Origin: JABWAN01 sp041918175
GTDB lineage: Bacteria > Zhuqueibacterota > Zhuqueibacteria > Zhuqueibacterales > Zhuqueibacteraceae
NCBI GenBank assembly: GCA_041918175.1
Contig: JAYRWE010000059.1
Coordinates: forward strand, 55,674 to 119,673
Direction: 5' to 3'
DNA: 64,000 bases
The notes beneath the pieces were generated by a model that was not told the origin of the DNA, did not search any database, and worked only from the letters and a program-made list of their open reading frames with translations. Each line of letters begins with the position of its first letter. Positions within the stretch are counted from its first letter, which is position 1. This document shows, in pieces, positions 17,793-27,211 of this stretch. The translations under genes were made by a program, and so were the position numbers.

Positions 17793-18156
17793 AAAGTGCG
17801 CACGGCGCGTCGAAAAAAATGTTGCCTTTTCAGGATGATTTGCGGATATTAGCCGCCGTTGTCAGGAGAAAGAGGAAGATCATCTCATGTTTTTTATCCC
17901 GCAAAATCAATTCGAGAACATTTAGGCGTCCAGGCCGGGCCTCGCGACGCTTTTTTTATGCCCATACCGACCGCCAAAGTCCATCGAAAATTCACGCGCC
18001 GTTCAACTTACCTTAATCCGGCGTATGTATGTTGCGGGCAAAATGTTCGTGTTGATTGTCTCACAGATCGTTCCTCTCGTCTCTTCACAATGTCAATAAA
18101 CGTCGTCCCTGCTTCGGCGGGGATAAATCTCTAACCCAAATAACGGAGGGTTTAGG
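17793..18156. other. Intergenic region between GTPase and TonB receptor
   Basis: This stretch holds a rho-independent terminator (17926-17957) and a UUCG-capped hairpin (18106-18123: TCCCTGC, TTCG, GCGGGGA) about 35 bases before the receptor start. The hairpin has no T-run and lies in the probable 5' leader. I see no coding sequence with a ribosome-binding site. Confidence 0.5.
17926..17957 (+). terminator. Rho-independent terminator after the GTPase gene
   Basis: GCGTC pairs with GACGC around an inner AGGCC/GGCCT stem, and seven T follow at once. It lies 134 bases after the GTPase stop and separates it from the TonB receptor. Confidence 0.8.
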
Positions 18157-21100
18157 ATGCATCGCAACCGTTTTAGTGTTTTCACAGCGAGCCTCGGTGT
18201 TGTGGCTTTGTTGCTCGTGTGCGGCTTGGCCGGCTCGGTGTTCGCGCAAGGCGTCACCACCGCGGCGTTGAGCGGCACAGTGTTCGACAGCAACGGGAAG
18301 CCGCTACCTGGCGCAAACGTCGTGGCCGTGCATACGTCGAGTGGTTCGACTTTCGGCGCGGCTTCGCGTGCGGATGGTCGTTTCAACATTCCGGGTATGC
18401 GCGTTGGTGGTCCGTATACTGTGACTGCGCGCTACATCGGTTACAAAGAGCAAAAGCAAGACAATGTTTATCTCACGCTCGGCCAAGATTTGAAAGTCAG
18501 TTTTGTGTTGACCGAGGAAACACTGACCACGGGCGAAGTCGTGGTCACCGCGGAACGCGACGCGATTTTGAGCGCGTCCCGCACCGGCGCGGCAACCTCA
18601 GTGAGCAGCACCGCGATTCAATCGCTTCCGACGATCACGCGCAGCATTAATGACTTCACGCGTTTGACGCCGCAAGCCACCGGCAATTATTTCGCGGGCC
18701 AAGACAACCGCCTCAACAACATCACGGTGGACGGCTCATATTTCAACAACTCGTTCGGCTTGCAAGGCAGCCCCGGTGATCGCACCGGCGTGGCGCCGAT
18801 TTCACTCGACGCGATCGAGCAGATTCAAGTCAACATCGCGCCGTATGACGTGCGCCAAGGCAACTTCGTGGGCGCGGGCGTAAATACGGTGACCAAAAGC
18901 GGCACGAACGAATTTACCGGCTCCGCTTATTATCAATTCCGCAACGAAGGTTTGGTGGGCGAAGACGCGGGCGATCTCAAGTTCAATTCGGGCACGTTCG
19001 ACTATAAGCAAATCGGATTGCGCTTGGGCGGTCCCATTATCAAAAATAAACTGTTCTTTTTTGGCAGTTTTGAAGACGATGAATTGGCGCAACCGGGCAC
19101 CGACTTTACCGCGAACCTCGGCGGCGAAACCGTGGGCGGCACGAAAACGCGTGTGCTCGCTTCCGATTTGGACGGGTTGAGCAATTTCCTAAGCACCAAT
19201 TTCGGCTATGAAACCGGCCCGTATCAAGGCTATGATTTCAAAACGCCGGCGTTGCGTTTCATCGGCAAGTTGGACTTCAATCTCAACACGCGCAACAAGC
19301 TGAGCCTGCGCTATAATCATCTCGACTCCGAAACGGACGTGTTGATGTCGAATTCTTCTTCATTGGGCTTCGGCAACAGAAGAACCAACACCAATGCCAT
19401 CACTTACCAAAACTCGAATTACACCATCATGGAAAACATTCGCTCCATCGTCGGCGAATGGAACTCGGTGCTCGGCGACAACATGGCGAACAATCTGCTC
19501 ATCGGCTACAACCATAGCGATGAAAGCCGCGGCTATGTCGGCGAATTTTTCCCGATGGTTGATATTTTGAGCGGCGGCTCCGCCTATACCTCGTTCGGCT
19601 TTGAACCGTTCACGCCGAACAACGAATTGCGCTACAAAAGCTTCCAATTGCAAAACAATTTCACGATGTACAAAGGCGATCATAACCTCACGTTCGGTTT
19701 GAGCGCGGAGCGTTATGAATCCGAAAACGTGTTCTTCCCGGGCGCGCAAAGCGTTTATGTGTATAACTCGCTGGCGGATTTTTACGCCGATGCGAACGAC
19801 TACATTGCGAATCCGAACCGCACCGTTTCGCCCATAACCTTGCGCCGCTTCCAAGTGCGCTGGTCGAACATTCCGGGCCAAGAGAAACCCATTCAACCCT
19901 TGGAAGTTTTTTACGCCGGCGTTTATGCCCAAGATGAATGGCAGCTCAACAAAGACATTCGCGTCACGCTAGGCTTGCGCGTTGATCGCCCCTCCTTTGG
20001 CAAAACGGGTTTCACCAATACCGAAGTTGACGGTTTCAACTTCCTCGATGAAAACGGCAACACAGTGAAGTATTCCACGAGCAAACTGCCCGACGCCAAT
20101 CTGCTTTGGTCTCCGCGTTTCGGTTTCAACTGGGATTTGCGCGGCGATCGCAGCACGCAAATTCGCGGCGGCAGCGGCATCTTCACCGGCCGTCCGGCAT
20201 ACGTGTGGATTTCGAATCAAATCGGCGAAAACGGCGTGCTCACCGGTTTCGAGCAATTGGATAACACCACGGCGCGCCCGTTCAACCCGAATCCCGATCG
20301 TTACAAACCAAGTTCCGTCAGCGGCACGCCCGCGGCAAGCTACGGTTTGGCTTTCACCGATCCGGATTTCAAATTCCCGCAGTTGTGGCGCAGTAATTTT
20401 GCGGTCGATCAAAAGCTCCCGTGGTGGGGCTTAATTGGTACTGCGGAGTTTCTGTATAACCGCGATGTCAATGGCATTTATTATATCAATGCCAACCAAG
20501 CAGCGGCCACTGCCGCTTTCGTGGGCGCCGACAATCGTCCCCGTTATACCGCGAGCAATCGCATCAACAGCAAAGTTACCAGTGCCATTGTTTTGAAAAA
20601 TCAAAATGACGGCTATTCTTGGAACCTCGCCGCTTCGTTAGAGAAGCCGTTTGACAACGGTTTCTTTGCCAAGGCTGCCTACAGCTACGGCGTCGCGAAG
20701 AATACGGTTGATGCCGGCTCCATTGCGTTCGGCTCGTGGAACAACAATCAACACACGGGCGACGGTAACAATCCGGGCGTGGGTTTTTCGAATTACTCCC
20801 CCGGCTCGCGCGTGTTTGCGGCGTTGTCCTATCGCAAAGAGTATTTCAACTTTGGCGCAACCACGATCTCGTTGTTCTGGGACGGTTCGCGCAACAACCC
20901 GGCGGATCCGTTTGTCGCCAACTCTCGCACCGCGAGCTACGCGTTTAGCGGCGACTTGAACGGCGACGGCGGCACGAGCAACGACTTGATCTACATTCAT
21001 AATGACAAGTCGGAAATGAATTTCGAGCAATACTCCGTTACCATTTCCGGTGTGACCACGACCTTCACGCCGCAACAACAAGCCGACGCGTGGGAAGCAT

Positions 21101-21477
21101 TCATCCAACAAGATCCGTATTTGAGCAAACATCGCGGCGAATACGCCGAACGCGGCGGTATCTCGTTGCCGATGGTTTATCGTGCGGACTTGAGCATCAC
21201 GCAAGACTTGTTCTCCAACATTGCCGGCAAACGCAACGGCCTGCAATTCCGCGTCGATTTCCTGAATTTCGGCAATCTGCTCAACAAGAACTGGGGCGTG
21301 GGCCAGCGCTTTGTGTCCACGCAACCGTTGATCTCACGCCCGACGCCGGCTTCCGGCCAAGCACTGTATCGCTTGCGCGCCATCGGCAATCAGTTGATTT
21401 CGAAAACCTACGAGCCGACCAACTTCCGGACGGATGTTTTCCAAATCCAGTTTAGCTTGCGCTATAACTTCAACTGA
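18157..21477 (+). CDS. TonB-dependent receptor, Oar-like, with carboxypeptidase-regulatory domain
   Basis: The 1106-residue outer-membrane protein has a signal peptide (SLGVVALLLVCGLAGSVFA, cleaved near residue 30). An Ig-like carboxypeptidase-regulatory domain follows at about 33-115 (LSGTVFDSNGKPLPGANV). The plug comes next (about 125-250, with GEVVVTAERDAILSA and NRLNNITVDGSYFNNSF), then a 22-strand-type beta barrel ending in QIQFSLRYNF. The plug-barrel layout and NTVTKSGTNEFTGSAYYQ are typical of the Oar branch. No SusD-like partner is adjacent, so the ligand is unknown. The start has CGGAGGG upstream. A strong terminator follows. Confidence 0.93.
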   Translation: MHRNRFSVFTASLGVVALLLVCGLAGSVFAQGVTTAALSGTVFDSNGKPLPGANVVAVHTSSGSTFGAASRADGRFNIPGMRVGGPYTVTARYIGYKEQKQDNVYLTLGQDLKVSFVLTEETLTTGEVVVTAERDAILSASRTGAATSVSSTAIQSLPTITRSINDFTRLTPQATGNYFAGQDNRLNNITVDGSYFNNSFGLQGSPGDRTGVAPISLDAIEQIQVNIAPYDVRQGNFVGAGVNTVTKSGTNEFTGSAYYQFRNEGLVGEDAGDLKFNSGTFDYKQIGLRLGGPIIKNKLFFFGSFEDDELAQPGTDFTANLGGETVGGTKTRVLASDLDGLSNFLSTNFGYETGPYQGYDFKTPALRFIGKLDFNLNTRNKLSLRYNHLDSETDVLMSNSSSLGFGNRRTNTNAITYQNSNYTIMENIRSIVGEWNSVLGDNMANNLLIGYNHSDESRGYVGEFFPMVDILSGGSAYTSFGFEPFTPNNELRYKSFQLQNNFTMYKGDHNLTFGLSAERYESENVFFPGAQSVYVYNSLADFYADANDYIANPNRTVSPITLRRFQVRWSNIPGQEKPIQPLEVFYAGVYAQDEWQLNKDIRVTLGLRVDRPSFGKTGFTNTEVDGFNFLDENGNTVKYSTSKLPDANLLWSPRFGFNWDLRGDRSTQIRGGSGIFTGRPAYVWISNQIGENGVLTGFEQLDNTTARPFNPNPDRYKPSSVSGTPAASYGLAFTDPDFKFPQLWRSNFAVDQKLPWWGLIGTAEFLYNRDVNGIYYINANQAAATAAFVGADNRPRYTASNRINSKVTSAIVLKNQNDGYSWNLAASLEKPFDNGFFAKAAYSYGVAKNTVDAGSIAFGSWNNNQHTGDGNNPGVGFSNYSPGSRVFAALSYRKEYFNFGATTISLFWDGSRNNPADPFVANSRTASYAFSGDLNGDGGTSNDLIYIHNDKSEMNFEQYSVTISGVTTTFTPQQQADAWEAFIQQDPYLSKHRGEYAERGGISLPMVYRADLSITQDLFSNIAGKRNGLQFRVDFLNFGNLLNKNWGVGQRFVSTQPLISRPTPASGQALYRLRAIGNQLISKTYEPTNFRTDVFQIQFSLRYNFN

Positions 21478-21492
21478 GCTTCTCGGAATTGA

Positions 21493-21530
21493 AAGAAAAG
21501 CCGCTTCCGGTAAAGGAAGCGGCTTTTCTT
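21493..21530 (+). terminator. Rho-independent terminator of the TonB receptor gene
   Basis: A perfect 16-bp stem (AAGAAAAGCCGCTTCC with its inverse) encloses a six-base loop sixteen bases after the receptor stop. The stem ends are A- and T-rich, so it can work in both directions. Confidence 0.9.
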
Positions 21531-21596
21531 GTTTGAGAAAAAAGCAAAAGCGTTTTGGGTTTGATGAAAAGCCGTGTCGCTTACTCTGCTGAAATG

Positions 21597-21636
21597 AAAA
21601 AGGCCGGTTCTCTTTAAAAAGAGAATCGGCCTTTTT
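21597..21636 (-). terminator. Rho-independent terminator of the downstream minus-strand Rpn gene
   Basis: The 16-bp stem AAAAAGGCCGGTTCTC with GAGAATCGGCCTTTTT (one G-U pair) has an A/T-rich loop. It lies 34 bases beyond the stop of the convergent Rpn gene and, with the hairpin at 21493, forms a double terminator between convergent units. Confidence 0.85.
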
Positions 21637-21669
21637 ATTTTAGAAAAAGGAAGTGCAGGCGGTACGTCC

Positions 21670-22662
21670 TCAAGCGCGCGATTGCGCATGCGCCAAAATC
21701 ACGGCTTCGGCTTCCTCCAACGACTGTGCCTGCTTCAAGCCCGCGCGGAGTTTTTGCAATACTTCCACGCTCGCAATGGGCTCGACATTCCGAAACAGCC
21801 CCAACGCGCTCACGCCAAATTTTATTTCGAGGATGTCGGCAATTGCTTGTTTCAAACCTTCTTCGCGACCTTCGACTCGGCCTTCGACTCGGCCTTCGAC
21901 TCGGCCTTCGACCAAACCGGCTTCGCGGCCTTTGCGTTCAGCTATAGCTAATAGGGACATTTGTTGTTCCTCCGTTGTTGGTTTGATCTCTTCGTACAAC
22001 TTTTCGTCCTCAATTTCAGGCAATGCCATGACGACATTGATGAACTCAAATAACGCTCCAATCTCCTCGCGGCGCAGACCGCTGTGATACAGTTCCAGCA
22101 AGAAGCGTTTCTTCCATTGATAACGGTCGATGTCGCTGCCCTGTGTCGCCACCGTTTTCAGAAACGCTCTCGTCACGATAGCAAACGGATTGGGAGCGCG
22201 CTCCAGTTCCTCATACCTCGGCTCGTAATCCAACAACTTGACCATAGGAAATTCAAAATAGAGCCGAAAACTCCACTGCGAAAGTTCATACACATGTTCG
22301 CGAAACGCCGGATCGTCATCGGTCAAAAGCACAAGGCTGATGACCTCTTTCTCAAAGCGATCCGTGATGCGATAATTGCAACGATACACGCGCTTGGCAA
22401 ATTCACGCTCGCGATAGCCTTGAATTTCGATGTGTAATAGCAGCCATCGCTCTTTGCCGTCGCGCAGATAGACTCTAACGAGTTTATCGACCACATGCTG
22501 GCCGGTGTCGTCCTCCTGCGGTAAAATTTTTTGCAATTCTTTATCAAGAAACGCAATGCCGCGCTCAAACGCAATGGCCGCATAAATCTCCGGAAAATAG
22601 AACGCCAGAAATTCCGGCAAGAGTTTATCGAGAATTTTGCGCCACGAACTGTCTTGCTTCAT
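21670..22662 (-). CDS. Rpn-family/DUF4351-like putative transposase-nuclease
   Basis: The protein has 330 residues and starts MKQDSSWRKILDKLLPEFLAF. The nuclease motif is seen as LLLHIEIQGYRE (Glu-x-Gln after a beta strand), with a downstream RCNYRITDRF helix. The C-terminal region has four near-identical VEGR units encoded by 12-base tandem repeats at 21869-21911, a slippage-prone tract, and ends in a helical tail. Such proteins are widespread in cyanobacteria and environmental Bacteroidetes-like genomes, usually as solitary mobile genes. Here it stands alone between a TonB receptor and an alcohol dehydrogenase, bounded by its own terminator. Confidence 0.75.
   Translation of the reverse strand: MKQDSSWRKILDKLLPEFLAFYFPEIYAAIAFERGIAFLDKELQKILPQEDDTGQHVVDKLVRVYLRDGKERWLLLHIEIQGYREREFAKRVYRCNYRITDRFEKEVISLVLLTDDDPAFREHVYELSQWSFRLYFEFPMVKLLDYEPRYEELERAPNPFAIVTRAFLKTVATQGSDIDRYQWKKRFLLELYHSGLRREEIGALFEFINVVMALPEIEDEKLYEEIKPTTEEQQMSLLAIAERKGREAGLVEGRVEGRVEGRVEGREEGLKQAIADILEIKFGVSALGLFRNVEPIASVEVLQKLRAGLKQAQSLEEAEAVILAHAQSRA
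21869..21911. repeat. 12-base tandem repeat in the Rpn gene
   Basis: The unit CCTTCGACTCGG occurs three times without change and a fourth time partly. It keeps the reading frame and encodes the repeated VEGR of the C-terminal linker. Confidence 0.9.
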
Positions 22663-22738
22663 CTGCTGCTACCCCTGCTTGAGTTGGATTATTGCGCACG
22701 AATATTAAACTTCTCTTTTTGAAAGTCAAGCTTACGCT

Positions 22739-23770
22739 TCAAGAAACTTCCAGCACCACCTTGCCAAATTGTTCGCGCCGGGCGAGAATGCGATGCGCCT
22801 CTTGCGCCTCGGCGAGGGGCATGACCCGATCGATCACGGGCTTGAATTTTCCCGCGCGGAAAAATTCGGCGACGCGCAACAACTCGCCTTTCGAACCCAT
22901 AATGCTGCCGAAGATTTGCAAGTTTTTGGAGAAGAGATAACGCAAATCCGTCACGGCATTATAACCCGTGGTTGCACCGCAGGTCACTAATCTTCCACCG
23001 CGCGCCAAAGTCTTGATCGACTCCGGCCAAGTTTTTTCGCCCACATGCTCGAAGATAATATCCGCGCCGCGCTTGCCCGTGAGCTTCAGCACTTCTTCGC
23101 GAAAATTTTGCTTTTCATAGTTGATGAAAAAATCCGCGCCGAGCGGCTTGACTTTCTCCAGCTTGGCCTCGCTGCCTGCGGCCGCAATCACAATCGCGCC
23201 GTGCAATTTCGCAATCTGCACTGCGGCCACACCCACACCACTGCCGGCCGCGAGCACGAGCACAAACTCACCAGGGCGCACGCGACACTTCGTGACCAGC
23301 ATTTGCCAACTCGTAAGAAACGTAAGCGGAAACGAAGCGGCTTCGATGAAACTGAGATTCGCGGGCTTGGGCATGACATTCACGCCGGGCACGGTGATGT
23401 ATTCCGCATAACCGCCTGTGGAGTTTTCGCCGATCACGCCATAATAACGGCAATTGTTTTCATCGCCGGTGAGACAGCGTTCGCACACGTCGCACGAAGT
23501 GCCGGGCGCAATAAATACCTCGTCGCCAACTTTTACGTGCGTCACGCCAGCGCTCACTTCTGCGACGACACCGGAAATATCCGAGCCTAAAATATGCGGC
23601 ATGGGCAAGCGAGAACCGGGAATGCCGCGTCGCACCCATAGATCGAGATGATTGAGCGCACACGCTTTGATGGCAATCAAAACTTTTCCCGCGGAAATTT
23701 TGGGATCGGGCAACTCGCCATATTGCAAAACGGATTCGTCGCCGGATTGGTTCATGAAGACTGCGTGCAT
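22739..23770 (-). CDS. Zinc-binding alcohol dehydrogenase, MDR superfamily
   Basis: This is a 343-residue medium-chain dehydrogenase. The GroES-like half (ALNHLDLWVRRGIPG, LGSDISGVVAEV) contains a structural-zinc lobe with Cys at the standard spacing (SCDVCERCLTGDENNCRYYG). The Rossmann half has the nucleotide-binding AAGSGVGVAAVQIAKLHGA. An acidic residue normally used to choose NAD over NADP is not obvious. The sequence resembles quinone reductase-like and acyl-reductase branches, but the substrate cannot be assigned. The gene stands alone on the minus strand, 50 bases downstream of a secreted-protein gene. Confidence 0.9.
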   Translation of the reverse strand: MHAVFMNQSGDESVLQYGELPDPKISAGKVLIAIKACALNHLDLWVRRGIPGSRLPMPHILGSDISGVVAEVSAGVTHVKVGDEVFIAPGTSCDVCERCLTGDENNCRYYGVIGENSTGGYAEYITVPGVNVMPKPANLSFIEAASFPLTFLTSWQMLVTKCRVRPGEFVLVLAAGSGVGVAAVQIAKLHGAIVIAAAGSEAKLEKVKPLGADFFINYEKQNFREEVLKLTGKRGADIIFEHVGEKTWPESIKTLARGGRLVTCGATTGYNAVTDLRYLFSKNLQIFGSIMGSKGELLRVAEFFRAGKFKPVIDRVMPLAEAQEAHRILARREQFGKVVLEVS

Positions 23771-23820
23771 GAGGGGCCTTGTTGCTGGTTGTTGGTCGTT
23801 GGTTGTTCAAAAGCATTCTT

Positions 23821-25983
23821 TCAGCGCACGAGCGCAAGCTTGCGCGTCGCCGCGTAGCCCGAGGCTTCAATGCGGCAAAGATAAACGCCGCTCGCTACGC
23901 GCGCGCCCGCATCGTCGGTTCCGTCCCAGATGAGCTGATGTCCGCCGTGCGCAAACTTGCCGCGTGCCAGTTGCCGAACTTTTTGTCCGCGTGTATTGTA
24001 AATCGCGAGCGTCACTTCTTCTGCCACAGGCAATTCAAAATGAATCGCGGTGCTCGGGTTGAAGGGGTTGGGGAGGTTCGGCATGAGCGCAAACGAAGTT
24101 GCAGTATCTTCGCGCCTTTCATGAACGGAGACCGTGGGCACAAGACTGCGAAAAACTCCGCCGTGAATCGTTCCACCAAATAAATACCCCTGTGCATTGC
24201 AGACGAGCGAGGTGATTGCTTGCTGCCCCGAACCCTCGCTGATCGGCGCCCAGCTTTCGCCCTTGTCGGTGGAACGAAATACTTTTGCCACCCCCGGCGG
24301 GCCAAACGATCCGTCGGTTCCTGCGAAAATGTCGTCGCGCGCGTTGAGGGCAAGAGAGATGATGAGACCGTTGGTCAAGCCCTCGCTGCGCCGTTCCCAA
24401 TGGAGACCACCATCCGTTGAGCGATAAACACCTCGGCCGTATGTTCCAAAGAAAATCTCGCCCTGTGAGTTGGCGGCGAGGGCGCGGATATCAGGATGGG
24501 TCAAACTAGTTTTCAATTCCACCCAACTCTCACCGTGAGTGGTTGAGCGCCAAAGGCCGAATTCTGTGCCCACAAAAACGTGGTCTTCCGCCAGAACCGC
24601 CAAAGTTCGAATGTCAATGCCGGACAATCCCTCCAAGCGCGATTCCGTCCAACTCAATCCGTTGTCCGTCGAGCGGAAAATAAGATAATCGCCCTCGAGT
24701 GCCGCAAAAACGCGGTCTTCTGAATCGATGGCAAGCGCGCCAACACCAATGTTACCCGGGCCGGCGAAAGTCCAAGTGTCGCCGTGATCGATTGAGCGAT
24801 AAACTCCAACCTGTTCCTGCTTGCTTGATTCAGAACTCTGCGCGGCAACGAAAAAGTGGCCGCGGGAATTTATTGCAAGGTTTCGGATATTGAAATCGCC
24901 CAACCCCAAGCCTTTCCAGCTCTCGCCGTTGTTGTCCGAATGAAAAAGACCGCCATTTCCTTCTCGTGTTCCGGCCAAGATTTGTCCTTGTGAATCGACA
25001 GCTAAAGAGTATGCCTCGGAATTATTCAAATTCAGCGCCGCCCAACTTTCTCCATTATCCGTTGATTGAAAAACGCCCCGCCCTTTCATGCCGGCGAAAA
25101 TTTGTCCGTTCGCGCCAAAAGCCAAAGCCGCAACTGCTTGCTTGGGCAGAATCGTGTCGCAACGCACCCATGAGTCGCCATGATCCTTCGAGCGCAAGAG
25201 ATGGGTGGTCACGTCAATATCCGAGAAATCCTCCGTTGCTGCGAAGTAATGATCTTGTTGGCTGACTGCAAGTGTGAGAACGCGCGTATTGCTCAAAGGT
25301 GTTTGTTGCCAGGATTCGCCATTGTCGTTTGAAAAGTAAACGCCGTTCGTGGTTCCGGCCAGAACGTTTCCACCCGAATCAACCGCCAAAGAAATGACGT
25401 ACTCGTTCCTAAAACTCGAATCAAAAAAACGCCATGACAGGCCCTCATCAAGCGAGCGATAGACTCCGCCTTCCGATCCAACGAACAAGTGCCCGTTCGC
25501 ATTGATCGCCATGGCAAAAGAGAAAGCCGCGGGCAAGTTGGTTTTCGTCCACGTGTTGCCGTTGTCAATCGAGCGATAGGCGCCAACAAAAATGTGACCA
25601 TTGGGAGCCATGCCGATAAAGCTCGCATCTCGCAAGTTGCCGTTGAGGAACGCCCAAGTTGCGCCGTTATTGTTCGACCGAAAAATCCCGATATCGGTCG
25701 CGGCAAAAATATCGCCTTGGGCATTAACTGCAAGCGCAGATGCGCCGCGGATATTATAGCGCGTGTTCAGCCACGTCCATCGCTCGCCGGAATCCGTTGT
25801 GCGGAAAATGCCGGACGCGGTTCCGACAAAGAGATGTCCCTGGGCATTCCGAGCAAGCGCACTTACAAACCCACCGGGCGGACCATTAGTTGGCTGCCAC
25901 AATGCGGTTTGGGCCAGCGCCGGAATTTCGGCGAAGAACACAAAGCTGGCGGCAAATGGGAGTAAAAATTTTTGAAGCGCCAT
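23821..25983 (-). CDS. Secreted BNR/Ycf48-like propeller protein with FlgD-type C-terminal tail
   Basis: The 720-residue protein has a signal peptide (KFLLPFAASFVFFAEIPALA). About fourteen repeats follow, each with an S-x-D-x-G-x-x-W Asp-box (for example TTDSGERWTW, STDNGESWAAL, STDGGLHWERR) and a hydrophobic LAVN-G-IFAGT strand. This is a sialidase/BNR-like beta propeller. The final 90 residues (PNPFNPSTAIHFELP, then GVYLCRIEASGYAATRKLALV) form the FlgD-like sorting tail used by type IX-exporting relatives. It is probably surface-attached or released. No catalytic residue of a sialidase is recognisable. Its two secreted neighbours carry the same tail. Confidence 0.87.
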   Translation of the reverse strand: MALQKFLLPFAASFVFFAEIPALAQTALWQPTNGPPGGFVSALARNAQGHLFVGTASGIFRTTDSGERWTWLNTRYNIRGASALAVNAQGDIFAATDIGIFRSNNNGATWAFLNGNLRDASFIGMAPNGHIFVGAYRSIDNGNTWTKTNLPAAFSFAMAINANGHLFVGSEGGVYRSLDEGLSWRFFDSSFRNEYVISLAVDSGGNVLAGTTNGVYFSNDNGESWQQTPLSNTRVLTLAVSQQDHYFAATEDFSDIDVTTHLLRSKDHGDSWVRCDTILPKQAVAALAFGANGQIFAGMKGRGVFQSTDNGESWAALNLNNSEAYSLAVDSQGQILAGTREGNGGLFHSDNNGESWKGLGLGDFNIRNLAINSRGHFFVAAQSSESSKQEQVGVYRSIDHGDTWTFAGPGNIGVGALAIDSEDRVFAALEGDYLIFRSTDNGLSWTESRLEGLSGIDIRTLAVLAEDHVFVGTEFGLWRSTTHGESWVELKTSLTHPDIRALAANSQGEIFFGTYGRGVYRSTDGGLHWERRSEGLTNGLIISLALNARDDIFAGTDGSFGPPGVAKVFRSTDKGESWAPISEGSGQQAITSLVCNAQGYLFGGTIHGGVFRSLVPTVSVHERREDTATSFALMPNLPNPFNPSTAIHFELPVAEEVTLAIYNTRGQKVRQLARGKFAHGGHQLIWDGTDDAGARVASGVYLCRIEASGYAATRKLALVR

Positions 25984-26070
25984 ACGAGGACCTCCTGGAC
26001 GGTAAAAATGATCGGCACCGTCACAACAAGTTCAAATTGATTTGCGCTCGCGGCTTTCGGTGCTTTTCAT

Positions 26071-27072
26071 TTACTCTAACAACATCAGCTTGCGTGTAGC
26101 GCTGAAGCCCTGCGTCTCGAGACGATAGATATAAACGCCGTTCGCTACGCGCTCGCCGAAATCGTTCTTCCCGTTCCAAACAACTTCATGCTTGCCGCGA
26201 GCAAGCTTGCCGTTGACCAATTGCCGCACCAAGCGCCCGTTGAGATCGTAAATCCGCAACGCCATCTCGTCTCCCGAATCGCGCGGCGCTTGAAAACTGA
26301 TCGAGGTACTAGGAGAGAACGGGTTGGGATAATTCTGCTCGAGTTGGTATTCCTGCGGAAAGCTCAAAGCGCTCTCGGCAACACGGCTCGCGGCCGTATA
26401 CACCACATGCAATACCGGGCGATTGCCCGTCACTGGATTTTGCTGCGAGTCGAAACGTTTCGTGCTGCCCTTCACACTTTCGTTGCTCAATAAAAGCCAG
26501 CCGAAATTATTTTCGGGCGCGTCGAGCCACGCTTGCACATCCGCAACCAGTGCGGGCGTGGATTCCCAGGTATAAAATCCGAGCGCGTTGGTGACGAGCG
26601 TTGCGCTCGCCGTGGGCGAAAAATCTCCGCCCGCGGTTCGCCATTGCGGCGTGTTGAAAAAAGTATGAATCCAAGTGGCGTCGCCGGGCCTTGCGTCTGC
26701 GCCGCCGCCTTCTTCACCGCCCGCGTCCGAAGCGCCTTCGCCCCAATCCGCAAGCACGCGATGCACCGTGACGGTTTGCGGCCCGGAAATCGTTTTGGAT
26801 AAATTGAGCGTAAGCCTCGCGCTCAGAATCTTCGCGCCCGGCGGAATTTTGCCGGTCATATCAAACGCGATGAGCGCGCGCCGCACTTCGCTGTGATTGT
26901 TCAAGCCGACGAAAAGAAAGTGGCCAATGCCGTTGCTGAAAGCGCCGGCGTTGTTTTGATAAAGCGTGTTGTCTTTGCGCGCGGGAATTTGAATTTCAAT
27001 TTGCGACCATGAAGTTGCTGGAATAGAGAGTGCGGCAAGCGCGAGCGCTAGAAGGTTGAGGGCACGAGGCAT
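26071..27072 (-). CDS. Secreted DNRLRE-domain protein with FlgD-type tail
   Basis: The start at 27072 is chosen because GCAGGAA precedes that ATG and the signal peptide then begins at once (RALNLLALALAALSIPATSWS). The 333-residue protein has a DNRLRE beta domain at about 25-220 (QIPARKDNTLYQN, RRALIAFDMTGKIPPGAKIL, VHRVLADWGEGAS). The sorting tail follows (NYPNPFSPSTSISFQAP to GVYIYRLETQGFSATRKLMLL). DNRLRE domains occur in exported carbohydrate-active and adhesion proteins. There are no catalytic residues here, so it may bind or be structural. Confidence 0.87.
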   Translation of the reverse strand: MPRALNLLALALAALSIPATSWSQIEIQIPARKDNTLYQNNAGAFSNGIGHFLFVGLNNHSEVRRALIAFDMTGKIPPGAKILSARLTLNLSKTISGPQTVTVHRVLADWGEGASDAGGEEGGGADARPGDATWIHTFFNTPQWRTAGGDFSPTASATLVTNALGFYTWESTPALVADVQAWLDAPENNFGWLLLSNESVKGSTKRFDSQQNPVTGNRPVLHVVYTAASRVAESALSFPQEYQLEQNYPNPFSPSTSISFQAPRDSGDEMALRIYDLNGRLVRQLVNGKLARGKHEVVWNGKNDFGERVANGVYIYRLETQGFSATRKLMLLE

Positions 27073-27141
27073 GGTTGGATTCCTGCTTTGAATTAGAAGC
27101 ACGCGGCGCAAATGTGGGTTGAAGTTCCTGCTCTAAACACA

Positions 27142-27167
27142 AAGGTCTAGCGTGTTCGCTAGACCTT
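27142..27167 (-). terminator. Hairpin terminator after the broken Rpn locus
   Basis: A perfect 11-bp stem AAGGTCTAGCG with its inverse encloses a four-base loop. On the minus strand it is followed by TTGTGTTT. It lies 45 bases beyond the stop of the Rpn reading frame. Confidence 0.75.
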
Positions 27168-27211
27168 CATATCGCATCGAATCATTGGCAAACAACGCGA
27201 GCCTTTTTGCG

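Noticed and set aside
21869..21911. CRISPR-like short repeats
   Set aside because: The 12-base units are contiguous, lack spacers and encode part of a protein.
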